Part shown: piece by piece, positions 37,905-48,899 of the stretch | Numbering within the stretch: the first letter of the stretch is position 1 | Layout: each line of letters begins with the position of its first letter | From: Polytrichum commune | Lineage: Eukaryota; Streptophyta; Polytrichopsida; Polytrichales; Polytrichaceae | Assembly: GCA_950295325.1 (NCBI GenBank) | Contig: OX485803.1 | Coordinates: forward strand, 52,591,554 to 52,655,553 | DNA: 64,000 nucleotides | Direction: 5' to 3' | Notes under the pieces: model-generated | What the model saw: the letters and a program-made list of their open reading frames with translations, nothing else | The model's database searches: none | What the model was told of the DNA's origin: nothing | Program-made: the position numbers and the translations under genes

Positions 37905-38120
37905 CTATGTATATACCATGCAAGAACTTTCATACTTAGGCAAATTTTCCTTAGTATCATCAATATGGTTTAGAATAGGTGTACAAAGATTCTCTCACCT
38001 TGACATCCCCACCAATTAAAACATCTATATATGACTGGTATTATAGTTTTGATGCCCATGTATAAATTTTGTGATATCATTATCGTTGTTGATTATTGAC
38101 ACCCATACAACTCACTTATA
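37905..38120 (-). repeat. Dispersed repeat family R3, copy 2
   Basis: Reverse complement of the repeat in alpha-glucosidase intron 3 (20775-21015): CCATGCAAGAACTTTCAT, AATATGGTTTAGAATAGGTG, TACAAAGATTCTCTCACCTT and TTGATTATTGACACCCATAC. Confidence 0.7.
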
Positions 38121-39451
38121 TAACAAACCAACGTTGGAACGAACCACCGTATAACATTAAGCAACAAGCTCGAAATGACCTCCCCAAAAAAACATTGAAT
38201 ACGCATGTGATGGTTTGATGCTCTTCTTCTAGTGAAGATAGAAGAAGTTACTCTTATTGAAGAAGATGCTCTTCGTCAAACCTTTGAGTTATTCTTAGGC
38301 TATTTTTATTCTATTTAGGTAGTTACTTTCACTACTTAGAATTAATTATGTCAGTTTCTAGGACAAAGCTAATGCCAAGTGGTGTAAAGGTTCTAAATTT
38401 AAGCTATATTAGAATCTAATCGAATCAAAATAGCTATAAAGCAATGTGAAAAGTTGAGGGGGTCGAAAGGGCTGTTGTACTTTTTGAAAAGTCTTCCAAA
38501 ACTTGCATTGGAAACCTTTTCGACACCCTTTTGGAGCTACTATATTTTTACTCCCAAAAGATGGCGATTGCATTCGCCTTTGCTTTGCAAGTTTTTCCCT
38601 TCTTGTTAAGGCATGTACTCAAAGGGCATTTTGCTAGAATTGTAACTTAATGTTATTACCTTTCTTACTCATAAGATAAGCGGGCCTAATTCATTCACTA
38701 ATTACTAAATGTAAGTGGGTCTTATAAGGAACTTTTTCTTTTCTTTTCTCTCTCTTTGCACCCACTTCTTGTAGGATATGAACCATGCAAGTAGTATGAG
38801 ATGATTACCGAATCCAAATCGTGCCCGTAGACATTTTTCTCATAAACTTCATATTTGGTAATCATTTCACCCTAATTGCATATTTCATATCCTACTAGAA
38901 GTGGGTGTAGAAAGAAAAGAACAAATTGTCCGATTAGCTTTGCCAAGTTCCTAGGCTCATTCGAATGTCAAATCCCCGTATAACTTCTTTGTTCTTTTAA
39001 TGCCAAAAAGTAATATCCACTTGGCATAAAATTTATTTGAATGGGTTTGAACCAACGCAAGACTGACATGTGGCATAATTGTTCTTATGGAAAAAAACCG
39101 TATTTCATTCAAAGTTGAGCAAGAAGCACTTTGATACAGCAGTGTGGGAAAATTATTGGCTTGGCCCCAATGCATTGTGGATTTCAAAGGGGCTTTACTA
39201 TAAAAAACAAAATAAAAAGATAAAAAGATAAACAAAAAAAACAAAACCTACATGTTTAAGGTTGATTCATTCCATTGGAGTGAACGAGACGGGCACTACT
39301 TCCAGATGAGTTTGTTAACATATTCAGAGTGAGACCTCTAAAATAATCAATGTAAGGTAATCCACCACTAGAGTCTTGCAGCTTGCTTTGGTGGTTTGTG
39401 AAGACTCCAAAAACACTTACTCCTCTAATATGCAATGCATAACATTACTAA
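38121..39451. other. Intergenic; inverted R2 fragments
   Basis: 1.3 kb without a gene. 38745-38860 is a reverse-strand R2 fragment and 38870-38915 a short forward one, so CACCCACTTCTTGTAGGATA and ATCCTACTAGAAGTGGGTG form a small inverted pair. Confidence 0.5.
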
Positions 39452-40003
39452 GGGCCGGTTTACACCATGGACCATGAAGTCTAACCATGGAAGATGGCCT
39501 TTTTCACGGTCTGACTTGATGGTTTAACTTTCATGGTCCGATTTCTTAAAAAATCAATTTACAAAGCCTTTGGGCCCCTCATTGAATGTAGACCAAGAGG
39601 AATGACCATGCATCAAAAAATGAATGTGCTGATTGTTTTTAATATATGTCCAAGAAAGGCAGTTTTGGAAGAAAGAAAAAAATTTAAGTTTGATCATTCT
39701 CTTGCCTTCTCTTCCCCAAAAAATTTCATTAAGAAATTATTATAACAACATTCTCTACCATGGGCCCCTACCTTTTTCTACTAGAGCATCTCTTTTGCCA
39801 CTCCCACCGCAAAATCCGTTGGATCATGTCATTGAATAATGTAGGCCTTAAAATATGTCTTTTGGGGACCTCGAACTCCATGGTCACTTTGACATTTTTT
39901 CCTTGGTGTGAACCAAAGTGGTCCCAAGACGAGTTCAACATCCAATCACAAATTTAACAAGGCCTTGGGACAACTTCATGGTCCATGGTGTAAACAATAT
40001 CTC
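39452..40003. mobile_element. Tourist-like MITE family with GTTTACACCATGGACCAT ends, copy 2
   Basis: About 552 bp starting GGGCCGGTTTACACCATGG with TAA just outside (39449-39451), and ending CCATGGTGTAAACAATATCTC. The right target repeat has decayed. It is collinear with 32310-32880. Confidence 0.85.
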
Positions 40004-40504
40004 AACAACATAATTCCTCATAATTTAACAGTGGGATGTTGGGAGCTCAGTATGAATCTGAGTCTCCCAGCGCAACTTTTTGAGCATTCGACTGTTCTAT
40101 TCTAAGGGCCCACAAAACAAGAGCTAAATGATGAGTAATGTTATGTGGGTGACATTCGCATTCCTATAATTTCATAGTGACTCTCTCGGCTAGTGAAGGC
40201 CAATGATTTGTAATAGACTCAATCCCAATAATTTCAAGGATGATACAAAAAGAAAAGAATAAGAAATGCCCGTGTTTGTGGTACACTAACATGCGATGTT
40301 TGTTCACCATCCCTTACCCATGGTTGTATGGCCATGGGGGGCATGGGAGTGGCTTAGTACCAATTTTCATAGGTGAACTGAGGATTAGTGTTAGTCGATA
40401 ATATTGGGGTTGTAGCTTAGTGTAGATATCGGTTGTTATTTTATAGTGGGATTGGTGTGTATTTTTTTTTGGTTTTTTTCTTTGAGAATGATGTGTGTAA
40501 GGTA

Positions 40505-41217
40505 TTTAATTGTGATTTGTGAGAAAATTTTCCATTGTATTATGAATATTGGATGTAGGAATTTCTAGTTCTTGGAGAAGTTTGAAAGATGGTGTGTGTA
40601 TGACACCTCTAATACCTTCCGTAATGATGATGGGGAGGAAAACTATCCATCCATGTGTGAGATAGGATTGGTTGTAGAATTGCATTTTTGTTGAGCTTGT
40701 GGGTAGTGGCCTCCATTGGGAATTTGTTGTCGCAATAGGCAAATTCAACTACTTCTATTTTGAGGTTTGGGTGGAAAGTGAAGGGGGGTTTGGCGTTGGA
40801 TGGAGCTCCTAGGACACAAAGCTATCCGACTTAAGGCACACGGGACATTTGCATTCAGATAGGTAGCACATATATGGGAGTAACCAAGATGGAGTTGTAT
40901 AATCTAGTGGATTATCAATAGTTTTTTTTAACATTTATTAATCTGAAGCATCTCGTGGTGAGTTTGCTAAGGCATGTACTGCTTTATCGTGGTCTTTAAT
41001 CCGAAGGTTGTTGATGTGTACATTTTTACAACATGAGAGGAGGTGGAGGCATGGTCATTTTCTTGGGATGTGCAAATGTTGCAAGTTAGAGAGATGTCTT
41101 GCTTGAGGATGTTTCTTATGATAGTTACCTAGATACAGACAAAATCTGAATTTGAGAGTTTGCATGATTTGTGCATCCGTGATCCATAGAAGCATCCCAT
41201 AATAGATTGGATCATTG
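40505..41217 (-). pseudogene. LINE (non-LTR retrotransposon) ORF2, C-terminal end
   Basis: Minus-strand frames give ITDAQIMQTLKFRF and YLGNYHKKHP, then NVHINNLRIKDHDKAVHALA, then GVIHTPSFKLLQELEIPTSN near the end. These match the conserved tail of a LINE clade whose ORF2 carries an RNase H domain (ITDAQ..QTLKFRY; LR..RHNKAVH; IH..S.KLLQ.L.IP.SKI). Several stops and shifts mark it as dead. The RNase H part lies on the same strand at 46483-47225. Confidence 0.7.
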
Positions 41218-42238
41218 TGTGAAGGTTTAATTTGATTTTTTAATCAAATTAACCTAGTATTAGTGGTAGAAAATCGATTGTAAATATTATGTCGGTTGGA
41301 TAAATTGGGAGTTAGAAATTAGCTTAATAAGTAAATCCTAACGCGGTAACGGATTATTATAAGACTATTTTGGTATTTATTTAGCTAAAGGCAATAATCA
41401 AGTGGTTGGTAAGGCTAAAGGTTTAGGATATTCCAAATCTAAAATAACTACGCGACAAAATGATTAAAAAAATGAAATAAAACGACATTAAAGATACTCC
41501 TTGACTAAGCCGATTCACCTTGACGAGGGAAGATCCAATTTCATACTATTAGGTCAAAATGGGATGAGGTCTTTGAATACGGTGGCTAAGAGAATCCAAT
41601 GCGAAGGTGGACGTGACAAGGCAAAATACCACGGAAGGGTTCAACTCCACTATGTGACGCTGTCGTGCAAGAAATAATTTAATATGTAAATACAGTGTGG
41701 AATGGTTTGAGAGTAGGGTTTAAAGAAAATAAAAATAAAACAAAAAAATTAGTTATAAAAGTATAGACAAAAGGGAAGGGGTAGATCAGAGGAATGAAGG
41801 GGGAAGAGAAAGAGCCGTGGTTATAACCACGAAACTTGGAATCTCTGCATCTTCTCGCATACTCAGGGGGTAGGTGGCGCCAACTGGTAGTTACATGTCT
41901 AGTTTTCACCAGCAGTGCTAAGCCACGTGGCCATTCGCCCGCTCATACAGGTTCAAAGGGTTTCGAACCCGGACCAGTGCTATGGCGCTTGAAGCATTTT
42001 AACAGTTGGGCTTCCGCGGCTTGGCGTTTATCGGAGCATGCCGAAGGGGTTTATATTCCATCCATTGTTTATACATTATTTGTTTTATTTTGTTTGAGTG
42101 AAAATTTGATTGGAAAAAAGAAACACACCTTTTGGGGAAGCTTCAAGATGACGCTTTCTTGTTAGAAAGTATTTATGAAGAATGACCATTTTAGAGCTTT
42201 ACCAGTTTGATGTAGTTATTTTGATTTATTTTTTCAAC

Positions 42239-42692
42239 ATGTCGAATTGGAGAGTTCATTCTGAGAGTCAAGATGAAGAACTTCAACCAGAGCTTGAGCT
42301 TGATTTTTCTCTATCTCAACTGCCGATTCGTACTCTTTTGCCACCTAGTCCTGCACCACTACACGAGCGTCCTCAAGAAAAAGCTGGGCCTTCTCAGCCG
42401 TCAAAGCAACCTCGTCTAGAGCAGCGGTGGTACGGAAACCTTCAACAAGATGCTCGTGCATTGGTGATTTTGTTGCAAGTTGGGTGTGTTGAATTTGACA
42501 CTCGTGACGTTTGGAGGAAATTTTTAAGGCTTAAATGATGATCAATATTCTTGTTGTCTTAGGCCTATCAAAGGAAGTCGCGGTCATCAACGTTGGCTTG
42601 AACGTCCAGTTAATTCTTTATCTAAGGCTGATCGTGCAGACTACGTTGCAGTTATTCTTCGACGCATCCTCAAGTTCTTGCAGTTGGAATGA
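42239..42692 (+). pseudogene. Small reading frame of unknown function, one frameshift
   Basis: Starts MSNWRVHSESQDEE, then an acidic and proline-rich stretch (LPIRTLLPPSPAPLHERPQE) and RLEQRWYGNLQQDARALVIL. Near 42525 the frame shifts by one base and continues with RPIKGSRGHQRWLERPVNSL and AVILRRILKFLQLE before TGA. About 150 residues in all. I recognise no family. It lies inside the 5.27-kb insertion and may be that element's own protein. Confidence 0.45.
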
Positions 42693-42767
42693 AATTCCTT
42701 TTGGAATTCTTTTCAATATCATTTAGAAATATATTTGAGGTTATATGTTTAGTTTTTTTTAATGTTT

Positions 42768-43199
42768 TCAAACTTCATCTTATGTGCATGAAGTTTGGTA
42801 AATAGAAGATAGAAATAGTTTACCATTTTGGTAGACTTTTGATGCCTTATGGCTAAGATAAGAAATAAATAAGGATGAATAAGCTATTGGGAATTAGCCA
42901 ATGGTTTGTTGAAGCCCATGTGACATATGTTTGGGCTAGTGTTGACCTTGGAAGGAGGCTAAGGGGTCGGGCCCCTCTCTCTTCAAACTTCATCTTATGT
43001 ATTTGAAGTTTGATAATTGAAGAGTAGAAATAGTTTACCATTTTGGTAGACTTCTGATGCCTTATGACTAAGATAAGGGATAGATTAGAATGAGTAAGCT
43101 AATGTAAATAAGCCAATGGTTTATTGAAGCCCATGTGACATAGATGTGGGTTAGTGTTGACTTTAAGAGGAGGCTAAGGGGTCGGACCTCTCTCTCTTC
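42768..43199 (+). repeat. Tandem duplication, two units of about 215 bp
   Basis: Both units carry AAACTTCATCTTATGT, GAAATAGTTTACCATTTTGG, TAGACTT(T/C)TGATGCCTTATG, GAAGCCCATGTGACATA and AGGCTAAGGGGTCGG, followed by CCTCTCTCTCTTCAA. Non-coding. Confidence 0.8.
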
Positions 43200-45177
43200 A
43201 AGGGGTTTTTTTAGTGGAGTTTTGAGGTGTGGTGTGTGGGGAGGAGAACTCAGTGTGTACTTGGAATTTTTCTATAAGATTTTGGGTTTTTGTACATCTT
43301 GTTGTTGGGGTTCCGAAATGATATAGCACGCTCTATTTGGATTTTATATGTGATTTCTATGAGTGTTAGAGTGGAACAGTGTTTGTTGTGATGAAATTTA
43401 GAAGACCATGACTTTGAAAGCTTGTAGAAATTTATGTGTAATATTTTTGTTTATGAAATTTGAGCAAAGTGAAGTGTTATTGTTTCAGCTCTCTATGGAG
43501 CATTATACTTCTTGATTTAGAGTGTTGAAGAAAGAATTATGGCTCTCAAGGCGAGAGGGGGTTGAACTGCCAACTAGATTCAAGAATAAAATTGTGTACC
43601 AACTTCAGTAGAGCATAGAAAACGTTTCACAAGAATTTTGAAGATGAATTTTGGAGAGAACATGTGTAATATTGTTAGCTTTCTAAATAGCTAACACTTG
43701 ACGTTAACAAAGCTTATATGAAGCCAGAGCGTTCTATCAAGTGAAGGGAGGTGCAGCTAACACTGAATTTAAAAGTATGACATTTTACGAGCTATGGACT
43801 TTAGACAGTACCTTATTAACCTTTCATATTTCTTTTATTTCATTAAGCACTTTGATAGCTTTCCAAAATCCTAAAGCACTATTGATTTGGAGTATTTATG
43901 CTAATTTGGTGGTTATTTAAAGTTTTACTACAATTTTAGAGAGAGAACCAGAATTTTGAAGGTGTGTGCAAGGCTTATATGGGTTTGTATATATAATGTA
44001 TTGAAGGATGAATATTTTTTACATTATCCTAATCTCACATTTCTTAAGCCAAAACTAATTACAGCCAGAAATCCAGTATTTTCCCAAAGCAAAGACTTTT
44101 CCCGACAACGCAATCCTATTTAAGGGGCGTCGAAGCTCCCTTCAACATCACCAATTTCTTTCATTTTTGAGTTTTTCCTCGGTCTCAGGCCTTTAGAGAC
44201 CCAACCCCCTCCAAGCATAGTCATTTTCTTCTCCAACCCAAGCGTTTTTGACTTCGACCAACCCTTGATCGAAGGACCCGTTATTAGTATTTAGTAGTTT
44301 GAATGTTTGTGCTCATTAAGAAGGGGTAGGTTGTTCTTATTATTCTAATAAAATATTTTTTTATAATTTATTTAGTCTTTGTCTCTTTGTATTCAAGTTA
44401 AATCCTAATATCTCTTTGCTTGTTAGTGGAGCAAAATTAGTTCATATAGAATATCATATTAGTTAATGATTTTGAACCCAAAAAAGACAGCGTACTTCAG
44501 AAGTTTGTCACGTCTTACCTTTAAGTCCGATTGCAACGTATATTAGATGCATAGATAGATGTTAAAGTCTTCTTTCCAGAAAAAATAGTTACATTGAAAT
44601 CTAAAATTTTGTTTAGAAGTTATGAGCGTTTCCGTGAGACAGCTTCTGCTGTGGTACTGCTAACTTTGTAGCTTCACCCCGGCTAGCTGGAGAGTCCATT
44701 TTCAATCATTTTTATATATCTAGATAGGTCTTAAAGTTAGGGGATCGCTATTTCCACACCTTTTTTGGCTAGATTCACACTTTTTTGCCGGTTCGGTTGC
44801 CGTGTCACTGAGGCGCTATACATGAGATTCTTCATGGTGCATCCGGACCGTTGATCCACCAAGGCCCATCCAAGGGCCTCAATGATCCTAGGTGGCAGTG
44901 GGGTGGGGGGCGGGGGTGGTGCTTGCCACCAAGGCGGGGTGGGGCCGTGGGCCTCATGTCTTTTTTGGGGGGGCCGGATTTAGGGTGGTGTCAGGCCTAG
45001 TGGCTAGGCGGGCCCAGTGGCTAGGCCTACTTATTATATAACTAGTTGGTTACCCTTACTCTACTTACTAAATGACTAGTTGGTTACCCTTCCTCTACTT
45101 ACTAAATGACTGTTGGTTAGCCTTACTCTACTTACTAAATAACTAGTTGGTTACCCTTACTCTACTTACTAAATAAC

Positions 45178-45280
45178 TACACTAAATATGATATTTAGTG
45201 TTAGATACACTAAATACGAACACTACACTAAATCTCACTAACCCTATGAAAGTAAGTAACATTAAATGTAAATTCAAATT
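45178..45280 (-). mobile_element. Fragment of a CACTAAATAT-type MITE, reverse orientation
   Basis: CTACACTAAATATGATATTT, then CACTAAATACGAACAC, CTCACTAACCCTATGAAAGT and AAGTAACATTAAATGTAAA: the reverse complement of the right end of copy A (14471 backwards), cut off near 45280. It sits in the centre of the long-TIR element. Confidence 0.7.
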
Positions 45281-45358
45281 GGAGTTAAGTTTTGATGCGT
45301 TAAAGTATTGGAGAGGCTAACCAACTAGTTATTTAGTAAGTAGAGTAAGGGTAACTAA

Positions 45359-45764
45359 CTACACTAAATAGGTAGATTAGTGTTGGAAACACTAATAGTC
45401 GACGAAAACGCTAAATGTCAATTGTCTTCATAGTGTTAGAACACTAAATGTCAACTCTAACACTATTTGTACCAATTAGTAACTTTGAATATTTACAAAA
45501 GCGCATTTAGTGTTAGATGACATTTTTTGTAGATTTTCAAATGAGGAATTGGAGGTAGAATATGTGAGCCTCATAGAAAATGTAATATGCTAGGTCTTTG
45601 ATATTACAATATTTAAACTTAATGAAAGTCAACTTTGACAATGCAAAATAAAGACAAAGGAAATTGTAACACTAATTGTACTTTCAAGTGACATTTAGTG
45701 TTTTGGGTAACTATTGGCTCTAACACTAATCTTCATCTAACACTAATCTACCTATTTAGTGTAG
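45359..45764. mobile_element. MITE with perfect 26-bp ends, nested in the long-TIR element
   Basis: 406 bp. The left end begins CTACACTAAATAGGTAGATT; the right end ends CTACCTATTTAGTGTAG. The first and last 26 bases are exact complements. Inside are many CACTAA/TTAGTG blocks, as in the other CACTAAATAT elements, but the interior differs. It has inserted into the ACTAGT...TTTAGTAAGTAGAGTAAGG tandem units. Confidence 0.8.
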
Positions 45765-46482
45765 TCATTTAGTAAGTAGAGTAAGGCTAACCAACTAGTC
45801 ATTTAGTAAGTAGAGTAAGGGTAACCAACTAGTTATATAATAAGTAGGCCTAGCCACTAGGCCCGACACCACCCTAAATCCGGCCTCCCCAAAAAAGACA
45901 TGAGGCCCACGGCCCCACCCCGCCTTGGTGGCAAGCACCACCCCCGCCCCCCACCCCACCGCCACCTAGGATCATTGAGGCCCTTGGATGGGCCTTGGTG
46001 GATCAACGGTCCGGATGCACCATGAAGAATCTCATGTATAGCGCCTCAGTGACACGGCAACCGAACCGGCAAAAAGGTGTGAATCTAGCCAAAAAAGGTG
46101 TGGAAATAGCGATCCCCTAAAATTATCTCTCTATTCATATTAGTTTCATTGAAATATAAAATTATAAGCATTTCCGTGAAGCAGCTCACATAAACCTCAT
46201 TTATTCATATTTCTTCTCAAATAGTTAGAAGTTTTAAAATATTATATTAGTGTTTGATCCCCTTTGTATTGAATTTTAGTAGTTGAACTACATTAGAAGG
46301 GTGTAGGTTGCCAATTCCAAGGTAACTAAGTTTAAATTGGGCTAATTGGATGCTTAGAAGGCTAACTACAAAAGTTTTATTCATAAGACTTTCGAACCTT
46401 AGAAAATATTATTTGTGAACTAAGGGTAAGCACAATTCAACCCTTTGGCTTGGAAACCAAGGGGTGCCTACTTTACCTCAAA

Positions 46483-47225
46483 CATTGTAGGTGTATGTCT
46501 ATATTAGAGAGTCATTTGTCAACGTTTGGTATGGTGTTCTTAGCATGTGCGGTGACTGTAATGTTGTATTTGTTTTCAATGTGTTTTTTTAGGTTGTAGA
46601 TGGAGCCATCATCTTGTGTAGAGGTTAGGAGGATTGAGGGCTTATATGAGCCTTGATGTCCAATGAAATGGAAGAGGGTGTTCGGGACACATGATGCCTT
46701 AACTCTTTGTTTGGCTAGTTTGTATGTTTTATCATTATTGAGAATGTTGGTATAGGCTCTGACTTTACGGATGGTGATGTTGTGGATTGAACTGTTAATT
46801 ATATATATGATGCGGATAATGAGGAGTTTGTTGGGTGGTTATATGGAGATGAGAGGTTTTTATTATGATCAAAGAGGAGGTATATACTATTGAGGCTATT
46901 AATAAATATGTATGTGTTGGTGTTGAGTATCCTTGTATGTTCCGCAACAAGTCGGAGTACATATAATTTAGTGCGGACAATGATGTTGACTTGGTGTAGG
47001 CCATTAAAAACCCTTGATCCTACAATATTCACATTTCTTTCTCCATCTAGTGCTATGAATGAGCCGTTTGTATAATAAGATTATGTAGGTGGGTATCTTA
47101 GGGGAAGGATCTTGGTTTTGAATTGCAGGAAGGGGTGGTGGTGTGTGCCAAGACTTGGGAATTTTGGTTAGTTGTACATGCATTGATTGGGGGGGGGGGG
47201 TAGTAGAGCTTGGTAAGTGGTGCAA
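46483..47225 (-). pseudogene. LINE ORF2, RNase H domain part
   Basis: Minus-strand frames read VGSRVFNGLHQVNIIVRTKL, INSLNSIYLLFDHNKNLSSP, HNITIRKVRAYTNILNNDKT, YKLAKQRVKASCVPNTLFHF and DGSIYNLKKHIENKY. The pattern (DS..AIYLL; I.KV.AHTNI.GND.AD.LAK) is the RNase H domain found in some plant LINEs. Active-site positions are damaged (DS reads NS) and frames shift, so it is dead. It continues across the insertion to 41217-40505. Confidence 0.7.
47189..47200 (+). repeat. G homopolymer, 12 bases
   Basis: Twelve consecutive G. A second run of twelve is at 47773-47784. Both lie in a G/T-rich stretch that is the complement of decayed A/C-rich LINE sequence. Confidence 0.9.
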
Positions 47226-47854
47226 GAGTGGAGAAGCATGATGGGAAGTTGTTATAAGAATGTGGCAATTTGTGGGTTGAGGAGATTTTGGGAAACTACT
47301 AATATGGAGGTTAGAAGAAATCCTTTCGTTGTTGTCATTGTAGTATGAAGGGCATGTTGGGAGTCAGGGTATTGCACGGTGAGTGGTCCATTGGATAGAG
47401 AAGGCATGGCCCGATGAATTAATTTTTATGTCTCTCTCATGTGGGGAGTTGTATCGTGCAAGGGCTATAGGGTAGGAGAATGGACTAGAGAAATATGAGT
47501 GTGTGAGTTGGAAAATTGTATAATGTTACTAAATATTGACGTTGGGAGAGTGTGATGGCTGTGTATAAGAGGGATGGTAAGTTCTTTTCTTGGTAGGGGT
47601 TTGATGTATTGGTTCAATAGTAGGAATATTTATGGTCAAAATCTTGGATAGGTGGAGGAAAAAAATGGTTAGGTGTGGGGGATTAGGATGTGTATCCTTC
47701 TTGTAACCACGTCAGTCGTTGTGTTGTGACAGAGGATAGGAAGTGCCCTTCGTTGTCGTGAATTTGGTTTGTGGGGGGGGGGGGTGTATTTGTAATCTAA
47801 GCATTGTTGCTATGATGTCTTTACTGGATTGCATTCACGGATGTGGAGAGTGAG
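47226..47854. other. G/T-rich region, probable further LINE remnant
   Basis: The same strand asymmetry as the RNase H remnant continues here, but I could not align the minus-strand frames to any domain. The second 12-G tract lies at 47773-47784. Confidence 0.35.
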
Positions 47855-48000
47855 GGGTTGATCACACCAACCACTTCTAGCACCATCCATCAACATCTCT
47901 GGTTGTAAAAATGTGAAAAACGGTGGACCAACATCTATTTCTCAACATATCCCCAACAATTTCATGGCTGGAACCGGATGGAAACTTTGGTGTGGGATGG
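47855..48000 (-). repeat. Single unit of the 153-bp repeat, inverse orientation
   Basis: The reverse complement carries CCATCCGGTTCCAGCCATGA, AATTGTTGGGGATATGTTGA and GAAATAGATGTTGG, and ends with GCTAGAAGTGGTTGGTGTGA. It matches the tandem array at 28375-28985. Confidence 0.8.
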
Positions 48001-48379
48001 ACATACTAGGGTGAACCAATCATTCGTCACGTGATTATTGAGTGGTGTGGTTTGCAGGTAGTTGGTTGTGTAAGGTTTGTTGTTTCAAATGTAAGGGCTA
48101 CAAAAGTCAAATCAATGAGTTGGGGGAGGATGCTTATGTGATGGCTATGTGTCCACAACTTGGATGGTCTTTTGCATACAAATGACACTTCATAAATGAC
48201 ATTTCTTGTGGATATCATCAGTTGGTGTGTCAGTGTTGGATGTACTCATGTATGTAGTTGTAGGGATAGAGTAATTGGTGAATTCCATAGTTGTGATGGA
48301 TATGTGCACTTGGACATGTCCTCTCCGAGTGTGGACTTTAGCGTTGTTGCTCAATTCGATTGTTGGTCAACATTAATTT

Positions 48380-48870
48380 CGAATGTTTCAAGAGTTTTTG
48401 AAATCACTTCGAAAAGTCTTGGACAGTGTTGTGAGGGCCATTTGTAAACAATTTGAGAAAATTAATTTGAATTATGATAGAAACTTAAGGGTACCCAAAT
48501 GTGGATATGAGTCATCTCATCACCGAGATGACAAATTTCAATTTTTTTTAGAGTCTTCAAAATCATTTTGAAAGCCCTATGCAGTGTTGTGAGGGCCGTT
48601 TGTAACAATCTGAGAAAAAAAAGGAAATTCTCTTAGAATCTCAAGGGTACTTAAATGTTGATATTGGGTGTGTTGGCACTGAGGTGACTAACTTCAATTT
48701 TTTGAAGATTTGTAAAGCAATTTTGGAAGCCTTAGGAAGCAATTTGAGGGTGATTTATAAATCAATGAAGAAAAATAAATTATTACCAAAATTAGTTTTC
48801 ATTTTTTTCATTCATAATCCATTTTTTATATTTTGGACATTTGTTAAAGCCATTTCTAAATCATTCAGAA
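48380..48870 (+). repeat. Degenerate tandem repeat, about 155-160 bp period, three to four units
   Basis: Units begin near 48384, 48540, 48695 and possibly 48830. Shared features are AATTTTTT, AA(A)TCA(T/C)TT(C/T)GAAA, GTGTTGTGAGGGCC and CTCAAGGGTAC/TTAAGGGTACC, followed by AAATGT(G/T)GATAT. Confidence 0.65.
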
Positions 48871-48899
48871 ATTATGTTAAAATTTAAATCTAGCTTTCG

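Larger units (their letters stand above)
44740..46117. mobile_element. Long-terminal-inverted-repeat DNA element, non-autonomous
   Basis: 1,378 bp. The two ends are inverted copies of each other for about 350 bp, starting GGGGATCGCTATTTCCACAC. They differ by only a few bases plus a 17-bp duplication near 45000 in the left arm. Flanks read TAAAGTTA (44732-44739) and TAAAATTA (46118-46125), an 8-bp target duplication with one mismatch. The arms contain a GC-rich block and short tandem units with ACTAGTTGGTTACCCTTACT. No transposase. Foldback, MULE or hAT origin is possible. Confidence 0.85.
41218..46482. mobile_element. 5.27-kb insertion splitting the LINE, unclassified
   Basis: Flanked by CATTG at 41213-41217 and 46483-46487. 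Reading across one copy of CATTG on the minus strand rejoins the LINE (HLQ-stop-SNLLWDASM, then after a one-base shift ITDAQIMQTLKFRF), with almost no LINE sequence missing. The insert begins TGTGAAGG and ends CTCAAA. I find no clear LTR pair or terminal inverted repeat. It contains a small reading frame (42239-42692), a 215-bp tandem duplication and a younger long-TIR element (44740-46117). Confidence 0.65.

Noticed and set aside
41872-41886. TGGCGCCAACTGG as a retroelement primer-binding site
   Set aside because: No LTR end in CA directly precedes it, and no matching second LTR is found near 46482.
41940-41990. tRNA-like B-box sequence (GGTTTCGAACCC) suggesting a tRNA gene
   Set aside because: No A-box, acceptor stem or anticodon arm fits around it on either strand. 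At most a SINE-like or chance match.
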